Counted from the stretch's first letter, positions 17,291-27,416 are shown. The stretch is 64,000 bases of DNA from Rhodobacter flavimaris (GCF_021378075.1 NZ_JAJUOS010000005.1:124001-188000), one strand, 5' to 3'. Program-made: numbers and translations. The notes: generated by a model from the sequence alone, not told the origin.

Positions 17291-18157
17291 ATGACCACGC
17301 CGAAGATCAGCTTTGAGTTCTTCCCGCCGCAGACGCTGGATGCGTCGTTCCGCCTGTGGGAGACGGTGCAGATGCTGGCTCCGCTGCAACCGAACTTCGT
17401 GTCGGTCACCTATGGCGCGGGCGGCACCACCCGCAAGCTGACCCATGAGGCGGTCGGCACCATCCACAAGAACTACGGTCTGAACGTCGCCGCGCACCTG
17501 ACCTGCGTTGACGCCACCAAGGCCGAGACGCTGGAGATCGTGAATTCCTACGCCGAGGCCGGCGTGACCGAGATCGTGGCGCTGCGTGGCGATCCGCCGA
17601 AGGGCTCGGCCGGTTTCGTGCCGCATCCCGAGGGTTTCGCGTCGTCGGTCGAGCTGATCGAGGCGCTGGCCGCTGATGGTCGCTTTGCCATCCGCTGTGG
17701 TGCCTACCCCGAGCCGCACCCGGAAGCCGCCGACACCTTCGCCGATGTGCGCTGGCTCAAGCGCAAGGTGGAAGCCGGAGCGACCTCGGCCATCACCCAG
17801 TTCTTCTTCGAGGCCGAAACCTTTTTCCGCTTCCGCGATGCCTGCGAGAAGGAAGGCATCAACGCCAAGATCATCCCGGGCATCCTGCCGATCCAGTCCT
17901 GGAAAGGCGCCAAGGGTTTCGCACAGCGCTGCGGCACCTCGATCCCGGCTTGGGTGGAAGAGGCTTTCGAGGCCGCGACCCGCGACGGGCGCGAGCAGCT
18001 GCTGGCCACCGCGCTCTGCACCGAGCTTTGCGACGACCTGATCCGTGGCGGCGTGGACGACCTGCATTTCTACACGCTGAACCGCCCGCAGCTGACCCGC
18101 GACGTGTGTCACGCGCTTGGCGTGGCCCCGGCAGCGGTGCTGGAAAACGTTGCCTGA
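17291..18157 (+). CDS. metF: Methylenetetrahydrofolate reductase
   Basis: 288 residues, a TIM-barrel flavoenzyme that reduces 5,10-methylene-THF to 5-methyl-THF for methionine synthesis. Seen: SFEFFPPQ near the N-terminus with the catalytic Glu, VSVTYGAGGTTR, AHLTCVD, VALRGDPP, and the YPEPHPEA and QFFFEAETFFRF segments. Length equals typical bacterial MetF. AAAGGA lies before the ATG. Regulation by the divergent metR is likely. Confidence 0.96.
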   Translation: MTTPKISFEFFPPQTLDASFRLWETVQMLAPLQPNFVSVTYGAGGTTRKLTHEAVGTIHKNYGLNVAAHLTCVDATKAETLEIVNSYAEAGVTEIVALRGDPPKGSAGFVPHPEGFASSVELIEALAADGRFAIRCGAYPEPHPEAADTFADVRWLKRKVEAGATSAITQFFFEAETFFRFRDACEKEGINAKIIPGILPIQSWKGAKGFAQRCGTSIPAWVEEAFEAATRDGREQLLATALCTELCDDLIRGGVDDLHFYTLNRPQLTRDVCHALGVAPAAVLENVA

Positions 18158-18184
18158 ACGGTCGTGACGTAACGGAACTTGCGC

Positions 18185-18205
18185 AAGGGGGCTTCGGCCC
18201 CCTTT
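18185..18205 (+). terminator. Terminator of metF
   Basis: AAGGGGGC and GCCCCCTT pair over a TTCG tetraloop, followed by a short T tract. Confidence 0.85.
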
Positions 18206-18249
18206 TCGCTGTCCGCCCGCAGGTTACCCTGCGGCAAAGGGAGAACCAC

Positions 18250-18741
18250 ATGACCGATCCGCTGTTTGCCGAAGACCCCGCCGATTTCCTGTCGATCGAG
18301 GCGATCCGCGAGGTCTCGGGCCTCGAATACATGCGCAAGATGATGGCGGGCGAGGTGCCCACCACGACCTTCGCGCGCAGTGCAAACTACCGGATCAGCG
18401 CGGTCGAGAAAGGCCGCGTCGAGGTGACCGGCACGCCGCTTCTCCAGCATTCGAACGCTTTCGGCGGGGTGCATGGCGGCTGGTATGGGGTGATCATGGA
18501 CACCTGCATGACCTGCGCCATCATCACCGGCCTGCCGCGCGGGCAGTATCAGACCACGCTCGAATACAAGGTCAACATGCTGCGCGCGATCCCCATCGGC
18601 GCCGAGATCGTCGGCATCGGAGAACTGATGCACATCGGTCGTTCAACCGGAGTCGCCCGGGGCGAGATCCGCGGCGTCGCTGACGGCAAGCTCTACGCCA
18701 CCGGTTCGACCACCTGCTTCATCATGGGCGACCCGATCTGA
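18250..18741 (+). CDS. PaaI family thioesterase (hotdog fold)
   Basis: 163 residues. Hotdog thioesterase of the PaaI group: the HSNAFGGVHGGWYGVIMDTCMTCAI segment contains the helix and catalytic Asp, followed by TTLEYKVNMLRAIPIGAEIVG and a C-terminal strand TGSTTCFIM. These enzymes hydrolyse acyl-CoA thioesters. GGGAGA precedes the ATG; an earlier in-frame start would run inside metF and is rejected. Its last 99 bases overlap the convergent DUF2235 gene. Substrate unknown. Confidence 0.85.
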   Translation: MTDPLFAEDPADFLSIEAIREVSGLEYMRKMMAGEVPTTTFARSANYRISAVEKGRVEVTGTPLLQHSNAFGGVHGGWYGVIMDTCMTCAIITGLPRGQYQTTLEYKVNMLRAIPIGAEIVGIGELMHIGRSTGVARGEIRGVADGKLYATGSTTCFIMGDPI

Positions 18742-19827
18742 TCCGTCGGAGCGGCGGCGCAGGACCGAGGGCAACAGGATCGTGCGCCAGTTTCGCTGCG
18801 ATCCGACGGCGCTTTCGTGGATACGCTCGGACGGGTCGCGGCCCACGACGCGCGGTGCACGGAACAGGAAGAACCGCCCCCAGCTGCGCCACGACCCGAC
18901 TGACGGGGCCTGCGGATCGGTCGGGAATTCCTCTTGCCAGCCCGAGGGCAGCGTCAGGCCCAGCGCCTCGGCGCGCTCAAGCATCCACACGAGCGGGATA
19001 TTGGCCAGCGGCCGCGCTGCCTCGAAGCCGTTAAGCTGCCCGCCGATATCGCCGTGGCTGCCACGGAACCAGACCTGCTCGATCCGGTCGGCGCCGCTTT
19101 CCTCGGTGCCCCAGATCAGGGGTTCCAGCACCGAGCGCGTCTCATCCAGCGCAAGCGCCTGGTAGCCGTGATTGACCGAGGGGCCGAGGTTGTGGTCGTG
19201 AAAGCGGTAGCGCGGTTCGCTCAGCACCCACAGGAACGGAACCTGTATCCCAAGCGCCATGACCGTGTCGAACACGCCAACCATCTCGATATGCGTGTCG
19301 GAGTGGCAGAACTTGCGCCGAAAGACGGGCGCGACGCGGGGCGGGGTGGCGGCTTCATAATACCGCCAGGCAAGATGGACGTTGCGCTCGGTCGCGTGAT
19401 CGCTGCGCAGCAGGCCCACGCGGTCGATCAGCCCGGCCAGCGAACGCACGGCAAAGCCGCCGCGCGAATAGCCCAGCAGAAAGATCCGGTCGCCGGGCCG
19501 GTAGCGCATCGCAAGCCAGCCATAGGCGCGCAGGATCTGCCAGTTTACCCCCCACCCCAGCCAGACATCGCGCAACTCGCGCCACTCGCGCCATTGCAGG
19601 CCCTTGCCATAATAAAGCGACAGCCGCGGGTTCGAGCGGCGCAGGAAGCGGTAGAGAATGCCGACCGAGGTGATGCGCTCGGGGTTGAGCGTGCCCATCG
19701 TGCCATCAAGCAGGATCACGTGATCGACAGGCTCGCGCCCATGGGCCTGCGGCGTCGCCGCGGGCTCGGCTGTGCCACGGCGCCGGAACGCGGAAAAGAT
19801 GTGCTCGATCACGCCCCGCATGAGCAC
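18643..19827 (-). CDS. DUF2235 domain protein (predicted alpha/beta hydrolase)
   Basis: 394 residues. DUF2235 proteins carry a lipase-like alpha/beta fold, related to T6SS phospholipase effectors of the Tle1 type. Seen: HVILLDGTMGTL near residue 36, the nucleophile elbow GYSRGGFAVRSLAGLIDR (GxSxG), GVFDTVMALG with the probable Asp, and WFRGSHGDIGGQ with the probable His. No signal peptide and no T6SS genes nearby. The last 32 codons are read antisense through the PaaI thioesterase gene and look unlike a folded end, so the original stop may have been lost. Confidence 0.78.
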   Translation of the reverse strand: MLMRGVIEHIFSAFRRRGTAEPAATPQAHGREPVDHVILLDGTMGTLNPERITSVGILYRFLRRSNPRLSLYYGKGLQWREWRELRDVWLGWGVNWQILRAYGWLAMRYRPGDRIFLLGYSRGGFAVRSLAGLIDRVGLLRSDHATERNVHLAWRYYEAATPPRVAPVFRRKFCHSDTHIEMVGVFDTVMALGIQVPFLWVLSEPRYRFHDHNLGPSVNHGYQALALDETRSVLEPLIWGTEESGADRIEQVWFRGSHGDIGGQLNGFEAARPLANIPLVWMLERAEALGLTLPSGWQEEFPTDPQAPSVGSWRSWGRFFLFRAPRVVGRDPSERIHESAVGSQRNWRTILLPSVLRRRSDGSDRVAHDEAGGRTGGVELAVSDAADLAPGDSG

Positions 19828-19878
19828 ACCGCTTTCCGACTGAGCACGCTTTCGGACATCCCACCGACCAAATTGAAA

Positions 19879-19909
19879 GGACCTTACCCTTTACTATAGG
19901 GCAAGGTCC
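19879..19909 (-). terminator. Hairpin downstream of the ornithine decarboxylase gene
   Basis: GGACCTT/AAGGTCC outer stem and CCCT/AGGG inner stem with one mismatch. On the minus strand it is followed by TTTCAATTT, about 33 bases past the decarboxylase stop. It may also shape the DUF2235 leader. Confidence 0.6.
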
Positions 19910-19941
19910 ATTGCAGGTCATTTACGATGTAGTGATTAGAC

Positions 19942-21087
19942 TTAGCCGACCAGCGACAGGGCGGTTTCGATCTCACACTGACCAAAGCCGTTGAAGCGCG
20001 TGTTCGTGGCGGTGCTGTAGGCGCCCATCCCCCTGAAAACGAGGTAATCGCCCTCGGCCAGATCGCCGGGCAGCGGCAGCTCGCCCGGAAGCCGGTCGAG
20101 CGAGTCGCAGGTCGGCCCGAAGACGACGCGGCGGATCAGCGCGGCGGTGCGCGGGCGGCCATCGGGGGCGTGGACAGCTATGCGGTCGATATTGCCGATC
20201 TGCGGCATCTCCGTGAGGTTGCCGTAAACGCCGTCATTGAGGAAGACATGCGCCTCGTCGCGCAGCGCCTTGACGCGGGCGATCAGGCTGAAGGACTCGG
20301 CCACCATGCCACGGCCCGGCTCGCAAACCAGGATCGGGCGGTCGGCGCCGAAGGCCTCGGTCGCGACACGGTCGATCAGGGCGAAGATGTCTTCGAGCGC
20401 AGGGGACAGCGCCTGCTGGCGATGGCTGGGGAAGCCGCCGCCGACGTTCAGCCGGTGCGCCTTGACGCCCGCCTCGGCGCAGATCGTCGCGGCGGCGCGG
20501 ATATAGGTGTCCCAGGCCATCGGATCGGTGCATTGCGTGCCGGGGTGGAACGTTAGCGAGGGGATGAAGCCCGCCGCCGCCGCACGGCGCAGCAGAAGCG
20601 CCGCGACATCGGCGGTTGCGCCGAACTTGGCGCCGAAGTTATAGGCTGCGCCCTCGACCGGCAGCTTGAAGCGCACCGAGATCTCGCAGCCCGCGGTCGG
20701 CACCATGGCGATCAGCTTGTCGAGTTCCGAGACGGAATCGACCGACCAGGTCTTGACCCCGGCGGCGACGGCATGGGCGATCTCGTCGCGGCCGCGCACC
20801 GGGTTGTGGTAATGCAGCGCCGCACTGGGTGCGAGGCGACGAACGAGGTCGATCTCCCATGGCGAGGCCACGTCGAAGCCCGTCACCCCCGCCGCGGCGA
20901 GGTTCTGGATCACCATCTCGTCGGGGTTCGATTTGACCGCATAGGTCACGACCCCCGGAAAACCCTTGATAAAGCGCCGGGCAGTCGCCTGCAGCGCGGC
21001 CGGTGCGAAAACCAACACCGGATGGTCCGGCCGCTTGAGCCGGATGACCTCGGCAGGATTTGCCCAGATCGTGTTCGTCAGTCCCAT
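19942..21087 (-). CDS. Ornithine decarboxylase (type III PLP fold)
   Basis: 381 residues, alanine-racemase-fold decarboxylase making putrescine. Seen: YAVKSNPD with the PLP lysine Lys52, the HPGTQC motif at 181-186, LNVGGGFP, EPGRGMVA for the phosphate site, and FGPTCDSLD (322-331) with the active-site Cys327 contributed across the dimer. The GPTCD(G/S)LD form fits ODC rather than diaminopimelate decarboxylase. GGGAGAAA precedes ATG 21087. Divergent from an Lrp-type gene that probably regulates it. Some homologues also act on lysine. Confidence 0.9.
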   Translation of the reverse strand: MGLTNTIWANPAEVIRLKRPDHPVLVFAPAALQATARRFIKGFPGVVTYAVKSNPDEMVIQNLAAAGVTGFDVASPWEIDLVRRLAPSAALHYHNPVRGRDEIAHAVAAGVKTWSVDSVSELDKLIAMVPTAGCEISVRFKLPVEGAAYNFGAKFGATADVAALLLRRAAAAGFIPSLTFHPGTQCTDPMAWDTYIRAAATICAEAGVKAHRLNVGGGFPSHRQQALSPALEDIFALIDRVATEAFGADRPILVCEPGRGMVAESFSLIARVKALRDEAHVFLNDGVYGNLTEMPQIGNIDRIAVHAPDGRPRTAALIRRVVFGPTCDSLDRLPGELPLPGDLAEGDYLVFRGMGAYSTATNTRFNGFGQCEIETALSLVG

Positions 21088-21272
21088 TGGTTTCTCCCTT
21101 ACCCAATGAGCGGCCGCCTTCTTCTGCCCCTGATCGGGTCGGAGGGCGCCTACGCGTTTCAATCAAGCCCAGGAGGGTGCGTTCGATCCGCCCTCGTCCT
21201 GTTCCTTTTATGCTGCGGCAGATGCTGTACAATCTCACCGATCAAATGGGTATATTTGCCGGAAAATCTCGT

Positions 21273-21291
21273 TATAATGACGAAACTTTCG
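21273..21291 (+). promoter_or_regulatory. -10 box plus palindrome before the Lrp gene
   Basis: A perfect TATAAT (21273-21278) is followed by the palindrome CGAAA-C-TTTCG (21281-21291) where transcription would begin. The -35 is weak. This suggests autoregulation by the Lrp protein. Confidence 0.5.
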
Positions 21292-21310
21292 GTCATGTTT
21301 TCAGGTGCAG

Positions 21311-21745
21311 ATGATGGATGAGCTGGATCAGGCGATTATCGGGCAGCTGTCCTCGGATGCGCGGATGTCGCTATCAACGCTGGCGCGGCGGTTGAAGGTG
21401 GCGCGCTCGACGGTGCAGGCGCGGCTGGAGCGACTGGAGACGAGCGGCGTGATCGCGGGCTATACCGTCAAGCTGGGCGAGGCCGCGCGGGCGGGACGTC
21501 TGCGCGCCAGCGCCCTGCTGGAGATCGAGCCCCGCGCCCAGGCCGCAATCCTGAGCCGCCTGAAATCCATCCCCGAGGTCGAGCGCGTCCTGACCACCTC
21601 TGGGCGGGTCGACCTGTTGCTGCAACTGGCGGTGAGTTCGACCCAGCAGCTGGACAAGGTGCTCGACGACATCGGGGCTATTCCGGGGGTGCAAGGCACC
21701 GAGAGCCTGATCCATCTGTCGACCAAGCTTGACCGCGCGGTCTGA
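21311..21745 (+). CDS. Lrp/AsnC family transcriptional regulator
   Basis: 144 residues: winged HTH (MMDELDQAIIGQLSSDARMSL... recognition segment ARSTVQARLERLE) and an AsnC-type sensor (VERVLTTSGRVDLLLQLAV). I choose the ATG at 21311 rather than the GTG at 21305 because of the TCAGG spacing. It is divergent from ornithine decarboxylase, so it may control putrescine synthesis in response to an amino acid; this is inferred from position. Confidence 0.85.
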   Translation: MMDELDQAIIGQLSSDARMSLSTLARRLKVARSTVQARLERLETSGVIAGYTVKLGEAARAGRLRASALLEIEPRAQAAILSRLKSIPEVERVLTTSGRVDLLLQLAVSSTQQLDKVLDDIGAIPGVQGTESLIHLSTKLDRAV

Positions 21746-21753
21746 GGGCACGG

Positions 21754-21774
21754 CCGGGGGCTTCGCGCCCCCGG
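21754..21774 (+). terminator. Terminator-like hairpin after the Lrp gene
   Basis: CCGGGGGC/GCCCCCGG stem with a TTCGC loop, 8 bases past the stop. The T-rich stretch (TATTTTC) comes only 14 bases later, so efficiency is uncertain. Confidence 0.6.
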
Positions 21775-21894
21775 ACCCCCGCGGGGTATTTTCACCACAT
21801 TGAAGGGGCGCCGGGCGCTTGGCCCATGCGGGAAAGGCTTTTCCTTGTCTGGCCTGCGCGCTAAAGAGCCTCAAGCCGAATGAGGACGTGACCG

Positions 21895-24800
21895 ATGACG
21901 ATGGAAAAGACCTTCGATGCGCGCGAGGCCGAGCCGCGGATCTATGCGAAATGGGAAGAGGCGGGGGCCTTCAAGGCGGGGGCCAATGCCTCGCGTGAGG
22001 AAACTTTCTGCATCATGATCCCGCCGCCGAACGTCACCGGTGCGCTGCATGTGGGCCATGCGTTCAACAACACCATCCAGGACATCCTGGTCCGCTGGCA
22101 CCGGATGCGCGGCTATGACACGCTCTGGCAGCCCGGGCAGGACCACGCCGGTATCGCGACGCAGCTGATGGTCGAGCGCGAGCTGGCGAAATCGGGGCAG
22201 AAGCGCACCGATTTCAGCCGCGAGGAGTTTCTGGGCAAGGTCTGGGAATGGAAGGGCAAATACGGCCAGACGATCATCAACCAGCTCAAGCGGCTCGGGT
22301 CGTCCTGCGACTGGTCGCGCAACGCCTTCACCATGTCGGGCGCCCCGAACGCACCCGAGGGCGAAGAGGGCAATTTCCATGACGCGGTGATTAAGGTCTT
22401 CGTGGACATGTACAACAAGGGGCTCATCTACCGCGGCAAGCGGCTGGTGAACTGGGACCCCCATTTCGAGACCGCGATCTCGGACCTTGAGGTCGAGAAC
22501 ATCGAAGTTGCCGGTCACATGTGGCACTTCAAATACCCGCTCGCGGGTGGGGCGACCTATACCTATGTCGAGAAGGACGCCGAGGGGAACGTGCTCTTTA
22601 CCGAAGAGCGCGACTATATCTCGATCGCCACGACCCGCCCCGAGACGATGCTGGGCGATGGCGCGGTGGCGGTGCATCCCTCGGACGCGCGTTATGCGCC
22701 GATCGTGGGGATGCTGTGCGAGATCCCCGTGGGTCCGAAGGAGCATCGCCGCCTGATCCCGATCATCACCGACGAATACCCCGATCCGACCTTCGGCTCG
22801 GGTGCGGTGAAGATCACCGGCGCGCATGACTTCAACGACTACCAGGTGGCCAAGCGCGCGGGCCTGCCGCTTTACCGGCTGATGGACACGCGCGGGCAGA
22901 TGCGTGCGGATGGCGCGAGCTATGAGGACTGCGCGACCCGGGCGATGGAAATCTCGCGCGGGGCCACGTTCACCGAGGCAGAGGTCGATACGCTGAACCT
23001 GGTGCCCGAGGAGCTGCGCGGCCTTGACCGTTTCGAGGCCCGCAAGGCCGTGGTCGAGGCGATCACCCGCGAAGGTCTGGCCGTGATGGTGCCCGCCACC
23101 GATCCGCGCCTTGGCAAGGCGGCGGGTAAGCCGCCGGTTGACAGCGAGGAAGGCGGCGACGAGCGCGACGAGGAAACCAGCCTTGTGGCACTGGTCGAGG
23201 CCAAGCCGATCATGCAGCCCTTCGGCGACCGCTCGAAGGTGGTTATCGAGCCGATGCTGACCGACCAGTGGTATGTCGATGCCGAGAAGATCGTGGGCAA
23301 GGCACTGGACGCGGTGCGCAATGGCGATACGGTGATCCTGCCCGAGGCTGGCGAGAAGACCTATTACCACTGGCTGGAGAACATCGAGCCCTGGTGCATC
23401 TCGCGCCAGCTCTGGTGGGGGCACCAGATTCCAGTGTGGTATGGGCTCGACCTGTCGGCGCCGGGTTTCAAGGATGATGAGGGCGACGGCGCGCTCGATG
23501 AGGTGGAACTGGGCCGCCTGTTGCAGGAAGGCGGAATGCTTCACCGCAATGACGTCTACCACTGCGCCGCCGGTTTCGGCGACGTGGTCGAGATGTTCCG
23601 CGACGACATTGCCGACATTCCGACCCCGCTCAACCATGCGCGCATGATTGAGGTGGCCGACAAACAGGCCGCAATCGAGGCCCTGGCATCAAGCCTGGCG
23701 GATTACGCCGTAAGCCAGGACCCGACGCATCTGGTCTATCCGGTTTGGCGCGACCCGGACGTGCTCGACACCTGGTTCTCCTCGGGTCTTTGGCCGATCG
23801 GTACACTTGGCTGGCCGAACTGGGATCAGAGCACCTCGAAATACTTCCCGACCGATGTGCTGGTGACCGGTTTCGACATCCTGTTCTTCTGGGTCGCCCG
23901 GATGATGATGATGCAGCTGGCCGTGGTCGATCAGATCCCGTTCCACACCGTTTACTTGCATCAGCTTGTCCGCGACGAGAAGGGCAAGAAGATGTCGAAG
24001 ACGGCGGGTAACGTGATCGACCCGCTCGAGATCATCGACGAATACGGCGCCGACGCGCTGCGCTTTACCAATACTGCGATGGCGGCGCTTGGTGGGGTGC
24101 TCAAGCTCTCGAAGGACCGAATCGCGGGTTATCGCAACTTTGGCACCAAGATCTGGAACGCGACCCGCTTTGCCGAGATGAACGGCGTCTTCGAAGGCCC
24201 GGCCCCGGCCGGCATCCCGCAGCCCACGCATACCGTGAACCGCTGGATCATCGGCGAAACCGCCAAGGTGCGCGAAACCGTCGATGCGGCCTTCGCGGCC
24301 TATCGCTTCAACGACGCGGCGCAGGCGCTTTACGGCTTTGTCTGGGGCAAGGTCTGCGACTGGTATGTCGAATTCGCGAAGCCGCTTTTTGACGGAGAGC
24401 AGGCCGAGGAAACTCGCGTGACCATGCGTTGGGTGCTTGAGCAGTGCTACACCATGCTGCACCCGATCATGCCCTTCATCACCGAAGAGCTGTGGGAGCT
24501 GACCGCGCCGGAAGGTGGCCGTGCCAAGATGCTGGTGCATGGCGACTGGCCGAGCTACGGCGCCGAGCTGGTCGATGCCGAGGCCGACCGCGAGATGAAC
24601 TGGGTCATCGACCTGATCGACACGATCCGCTCGTCGCGCACGCAGATGGGCGTGCCGGTGGGCCTCAAGCTGCCGATGGTTCTGGCCGAGGCCGACGAGG
24701 CCGCCCGCGCCGCCATTGCCCGCAACGAGGCGCTGATCCTGCGTCTTGCGCGCGTCGACTCGGTAACCGAGACCGCGATCCCGAAGGGGGCGATCTCGAT

Positions 24801-25056
24801 CCCGGTCGTGGGCGCGCTGTTCGGCCTGCCGCTGGAAGGCGTGATCGACATTCAGGCCGAGAAGGCGCGGCTCGAGAAATCGCTGGCCAAGCTGGAGAAA
24901 GAGGCTGGCGCGCTGCGGGGCCGCTTGGGCAATCCGAAGTTCATCGAGAACGCCTCGGAAGAGGTGATCGAGGAGGCCCGCGACAACCTTGCCGCCCGCG
25001 AGGAAGAGGCCGCCAAGGTCGCCGCCGCAGTCAAGCGCCTGGCGGAGCTTGGCTGA
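21895..25056 (+). CDS. valS: Valyl-tRNA synthetase
   Basis: 1053 residues, class I synthetase that charges tRNA-Val. Seen: [16 protein letters not shown] with the HIGH-type motif HVGH, a CP1 editing domain with [29 protein letters not shown] block ([10 protein letters not shown]), and the KMSKTAGN form of KMSKS. The C-terminal coiled coil typical of ValS (about 985-1050: [19 protein letters not shown]) is complete. The ATG at 21895 is followed by a second at 21901. The stop overlaps the next gene's ATG (TGATG). Confidence 0.97.
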   Translation: MTMEKTFDAREAEPRIYAKWEEAGAFKAGANASREETFCIMIPPPNVTGALHVGHAFNNTIQDILVRWHRMRGYDTLWQPGQDHAGIATQLMVERELAKSGQKRTDFSREEFLGKVWEWKGKYGQTIINQLKRLGSSCDWSRNAFTMSGAPNAPEGEEGNFHDAVIKVFVDMYNKGLIYRGKRLVNWDPHFETAISDLEVENIEVAGHMWHFKYPLAGGATYTYVEKDAEGNVLFTEERDYISIATTRPETMLGDGAVAVHPSDARYAPIVGMLCEIPVGPKEHRRLIPIITDEYPDPTFGSGAVKITGAHDFNDYQVAKRAGLPLYRLMDTRGQMRADGASYEDCATRAMEISRGATFTEAEVDTLNLVPEELRGLDRFEARKAVVEAITREGLAVMVPATDPRLGKAAGKPPVDSEEGGDERDEETSLVALVEAKPIMQPFGDRSKVVIEPMLTDQWYVDAEKIVGKALDAVRNGDTVILPEAGEKTYYHWLENIEPWCISRQLWWGHQIPVWYGLDLSAPGFKDDEGDGALDEVELGRLLQEGGMLHRNDVYHCAAGFGDVVEMFRDDIADIPTPLNHARMIEVADKQAAIEALASSLADYAVSQDPTHLVYPVWRDPDVLDTWFSSGLWPIGTLGWPNWDQSTSKYFPTDVLVTGFDILFFWVARMMMMQLAVVDQIPFHTVYLHQLVRDEKGKKMSKTAGNVIDPLEIIDEYGADALRFTNTAMAALGGVLKLSKDRIAGYRNFGTKIWNATRFAEMNGVFEGPAPAGIPQPTHTVNRWIIGETAKVRETVDAAFAAYRFNDAAQALYGFVWGKVCDWYVEFAKPLFDGEQAEETRVTMRWVLEQCYTMLHPIMPFITEELWELTAPEGGRAKMLVHGDWPSYGAELVDAEADREMNWVIDLIDTIRSSRTQMGVPVGLKLPMVLAEADEAARAAIARNEALILRLARVDSVTETAIPKGAISIPVVGALFGLPLEGVIDIQAEKARLEKSLAKLEKEAGALRGRLGNPKFIENASEEVIEEARDNLAAREEEAAKVAAAVKRLAELG

Positions 25057-25391
25057 TGGCAAGCTGGCTTGAGCGTCTTGCGGAACGGCGGATGCTCAAG
25101 GCGCGTGCCGAAGGCCAGCTTGAACGTCTAGAGGGGGAGGGCAAGCCCCTCCCCGACCGCTCGGGCGAGGCGCATCTGTCGGCGGGCGAGGCCGTGGGCT
25201 TTCGCATGATGGCGGCGGCGGGTGTGCTGCCAGAGGAGATTGTCCTCAAGAAACAGGTCGAGGCGGCCCGCGTGGCCTATGCCGCGGCCAAGGGAACCGA
25301 GGGTGCGAAAGCCGCGATGTCACGGCTTTCCGAGTTGATGATGAAACAAGCCATCGCAGAAGAGGCGCGGCGCAAGTTTCTCAAGGGGTGA
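25056..25391 (+). CDS. DUF1992 / DnaJ-family-like small protein
   Basis: 111 residues too short for most gene finders' default but clearly coding: N-terminal SWLERLAERRMLKARAEGQLERLEGEGKPLPD matches the DUF1992 (DnaJ homologue C28-like) family start, followed by a helical tail. Function in bacteria is not established. The TGATG overlap with valS implies translational coupling. Its stop abuts the convergent hydratase stop in TGATCA. Confidence 0.85.
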   Translation: MASWLERLAERRMLKARAEGQLERLEGEGKPLPDRSGEAHLSAGEAVGFRMMAAAGVLPEEIVLKKQVEAARVAYAAAKGTEGAKAAMSRLSELMMKQAIAEEARRKFLKG

Positions 25392-26177
25392 TCAGGCGAA
25401 GGCCGGAGCGCGCCCCTGAAGATTGGCCGCGACAACCTCCATCTGGTCCGGTTTGCCGATCAGATCGACCTGCTCGCGGCTTTCGGCCAGCAACACCTGT
25501 GCGGCAGGCGCGCTATAGGCCGTCGCGATCAGACGCTTCGCCGCCCGGATGGCCGAGGGGCTGCGCGCGGCAATCGCCTCGGCCAGTTGTGAGGCGCGGG
25601 CGAATGGGTCTTCGGCCAGTTCGGTCACCAGCCCCCAGTCGAGCGCCTGACGCGCCTCGATCTCTTCGGCGCTATAGGTCAGGCGGCGCAGCACGTCGGG
25701 GCGTACCAGTTCGGGCAGCGTGACCATGCCGCCCATGTCGGGGATCAGGCCCCACTTCATTTCCATGATCGAGAGGCGTGTCGCGGGTGCGGCCACGCGA
25801 ATGTCTGCGCCCATGGCCAGCTGGAAGCCCGCGCCAAAGACCACACCATGCAGCGCGGCGATCACCGGCACCGGCAGCGCGCGCCAGATCAGCGAGAATT
25901 GCTGGAAGCGGTTCGCCTCGCCATGGCTGCGGGGCATGATCAGCTCTTCGGCGCCGCCCATGGCGAGGCGCGCGAAGTTCGACACATCAAGCCCGGCGCA
26001 GAACGCCCGCCCCTCGCCTACCAGCACCACAGCACGCAGGTCGGGCATTGCAGCCAGTTCCTCGCCTGCCGCGATCATCTCTTCGATCATGTCGAAGGTG
26101 ACGGCGTTCATCTTTTCGGGACGCGAGAGCGAGACATAGGCGATGCCGCCCAGAACTTCGATCGTGACAGTGGCCAT
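25392..26177 (-). CDS. Enoyl-CoA hydratase/isomerase family protein
   Basis: 261 residues, crotonase fold. Seen: VSLSRPEKMNAVTF, the oxyanion-hole segment GRAFCAGLDVSNF, GVVFGAGFQLAMGADIRVAA, and the active-site helix LSIMEMKWGLIPDMGGM (a Glu at the first catalytic position; Asp at the second). Likely acts on a CoA thioester in fatty or organic acid breakdown; exact reaction unknown. AGAGGAGG lies before ATG 26177. The longer frame upstream runs antisense into the aminotransferase and is rejected. Confidence 0.9.
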   Translation of the reverse strand: MATVTIEVLGGIAYVSLSRPEKMNAVTFDMIEEMIAAGEELAAMPDLRAVVLVGEGRAFCAGLDVSNFARLAMGGAEELIMPRSHGEANRFQQFSLIWRALPVPVIAALHGVVFGAGFQLAMGADIRVAAPATRLSIMEMKWGLIPDMGGMVTLPELVRPDVLRRLTYSAEEIEARQALDWGLVTELAEDPFARASQLAEAIAARSPSAIRAAKRLIATAYSAPAAQVLLAESREQVDLIGKPDQMEVVAANLQGRAPAFA

Positions 26178-26297
26178 GGGGTCCTCCTCTTTGACCCCAA
26201 TATAAGGGCCGCCCGCGTGGGCGCGAGATGGGTGCGACCATTGGTGACGCAACGAAATTCCCTTGCCGGGTTTCGGCTTTGCCCGTAGCAATTTGCC

Positions 26298-27416
26298 ATG
26301 ACCGGACCTCGCTTCACCCCGCTGATCGCCTCGCTGCCCTCGACCGTGCCCTTCGTCGGCCCCGAGACGCAGGAGCGCCTGCGCGGCCGCCCCTTCGCGG
26401 CGCGGCTTGGCGCGAATGAAAACGGCTTCGGCCCCTCGCCGCGGGCGATTGCGGCCATGGCGGCGGCGGCAGGCGACGCGTGGAAATACGGCGACCCCGA
26501 GAACCACGACCTGAAAGCGGCGCTGGCCGCGCATCACGGCTGCCGCCCCGAGAATATCGTGGTGGGCGAAGGGATCGACGGGTTGCTAGGCTACCTTGTG
26601 CGGCTGGTGATCGAGCCGGGCGATACGGTGGTGACCTCGGACGGCGCCTATCCGACGTTCAACTACCATGTCGCGGGCTTTGGCGGCGTGCTGCACAAGG
26701 TGCCCTACCGCGACGACCGCGAGGACCCCGAGGCGCTGCTCGCCAAGGCCGCCGAGGTTGCGCCCAAGCTGATCTATATCGCCAATCCCGACAACCCGAT
26801 GGCCTCCCACCACCCCGGCGAGGCCATTGCGCGGATGGTCGAGCGCGTGCCCGAAGGCAGCCTGCTGATCCTTGACGAGGCCTATGTCGAGCTTGCCCCC
26901 GAAGGCACCGAGGCGCCCATTGCCCCCGACGATCCGCGCGTGATCCGGATGCGCACCTTCTCGAAAGCGCATGGCATGGCGGGCGCGCGGGTGGGTTATG
27001 CCATTGGCGCGGCGCCGCTGATTGCGGCCTTCGACAAGATCCGCAACCATTTCGGCATGTGCCGGATCAGCCAGGCGGGCGCGCTTGCGGCTTTGCAGGA
27101 TCGCACCTGGCAGGCCTTCATGCGCCGCCTCGTGGCTGCCTCACGCGATCGGATCGCGGAGATTGCGCGCGACAATGGCCTGACGCCCCTGCCCTCGGCC
27201 ACCAATTTCGTAGCCATCGACTGCGGCGCCGACGGGGCCTTTGCCCGTGCAGTTCTAGCCGAGCTGACAGCGGCGGACATCTTCGCCCGGATGCCCGGCG
27301 TGGCACCGCTTGATCGCTGCATTCGGGTCTCATGCGGACCCGAGGCCGAGATGGCAGCCATCGCCGCCGCCCTGCCCGGCGCATTGGCCCGCGCCCGCGC
27401 GGCACAGGCGCGTTAA
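26298..27416 (+). CDS. Histidinol-phosphate/aromatic aminotransferase-like class I/II PLP enzyme
   Basis: 372 residues. Fold type I aminotransferase of the HisC group: ARLGANENGFGPSP at the N-terminus, DGAYPTFNYHVAGFGG, YIANPDNPMASH with the cofactor-binding Asn/Asp, LILDEAYVEL, and FSKAHGMAGARVGYAIG with the PLP lysine. It is not in a his operon, so it may transaminate aromatic or other amino acids instead. No clear Shine-Dalgarno before the ATG. Divergent from the hydratase. Confidence 0.85.
   Translation: MTGPRFTPLIASLPSTVPFVGPETQERLRGRPFAARLGANENGFGPSPRAIAAMAAAAGDAWKYGDPENHDLKAALAAHHGCRPENIVVGEGIDGLLGYLVRLVIEPGDTVVTSDGAYPTFNYHVAGFGGVLHKVPYRDDREDPEALLAKAAEVAPKLIYIANPDNPMASHHPGEAIARMVERVPEGSLLILDEAYVELAPEGTEAPIAPDDPRVIRMRTFSKAHGMAGARVGYAIGAAPLIAAFDKIRNHFGMCRISQAGALAALQDRTWQAFMRRLVAASRDRIAEIARDNGLTPLPSATNFVAIDCGADGAFARAVLAELTAADIFARMPGVAPLDRCIRVSCGPEAEMAAIAAALPGALARARAAQAR

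Noticed and set aside
21871..25062. Long minus-strand frames opposite valS
   Set aside because: Same high-GC antisense effect; no motifs or Shine-Dalgarno.
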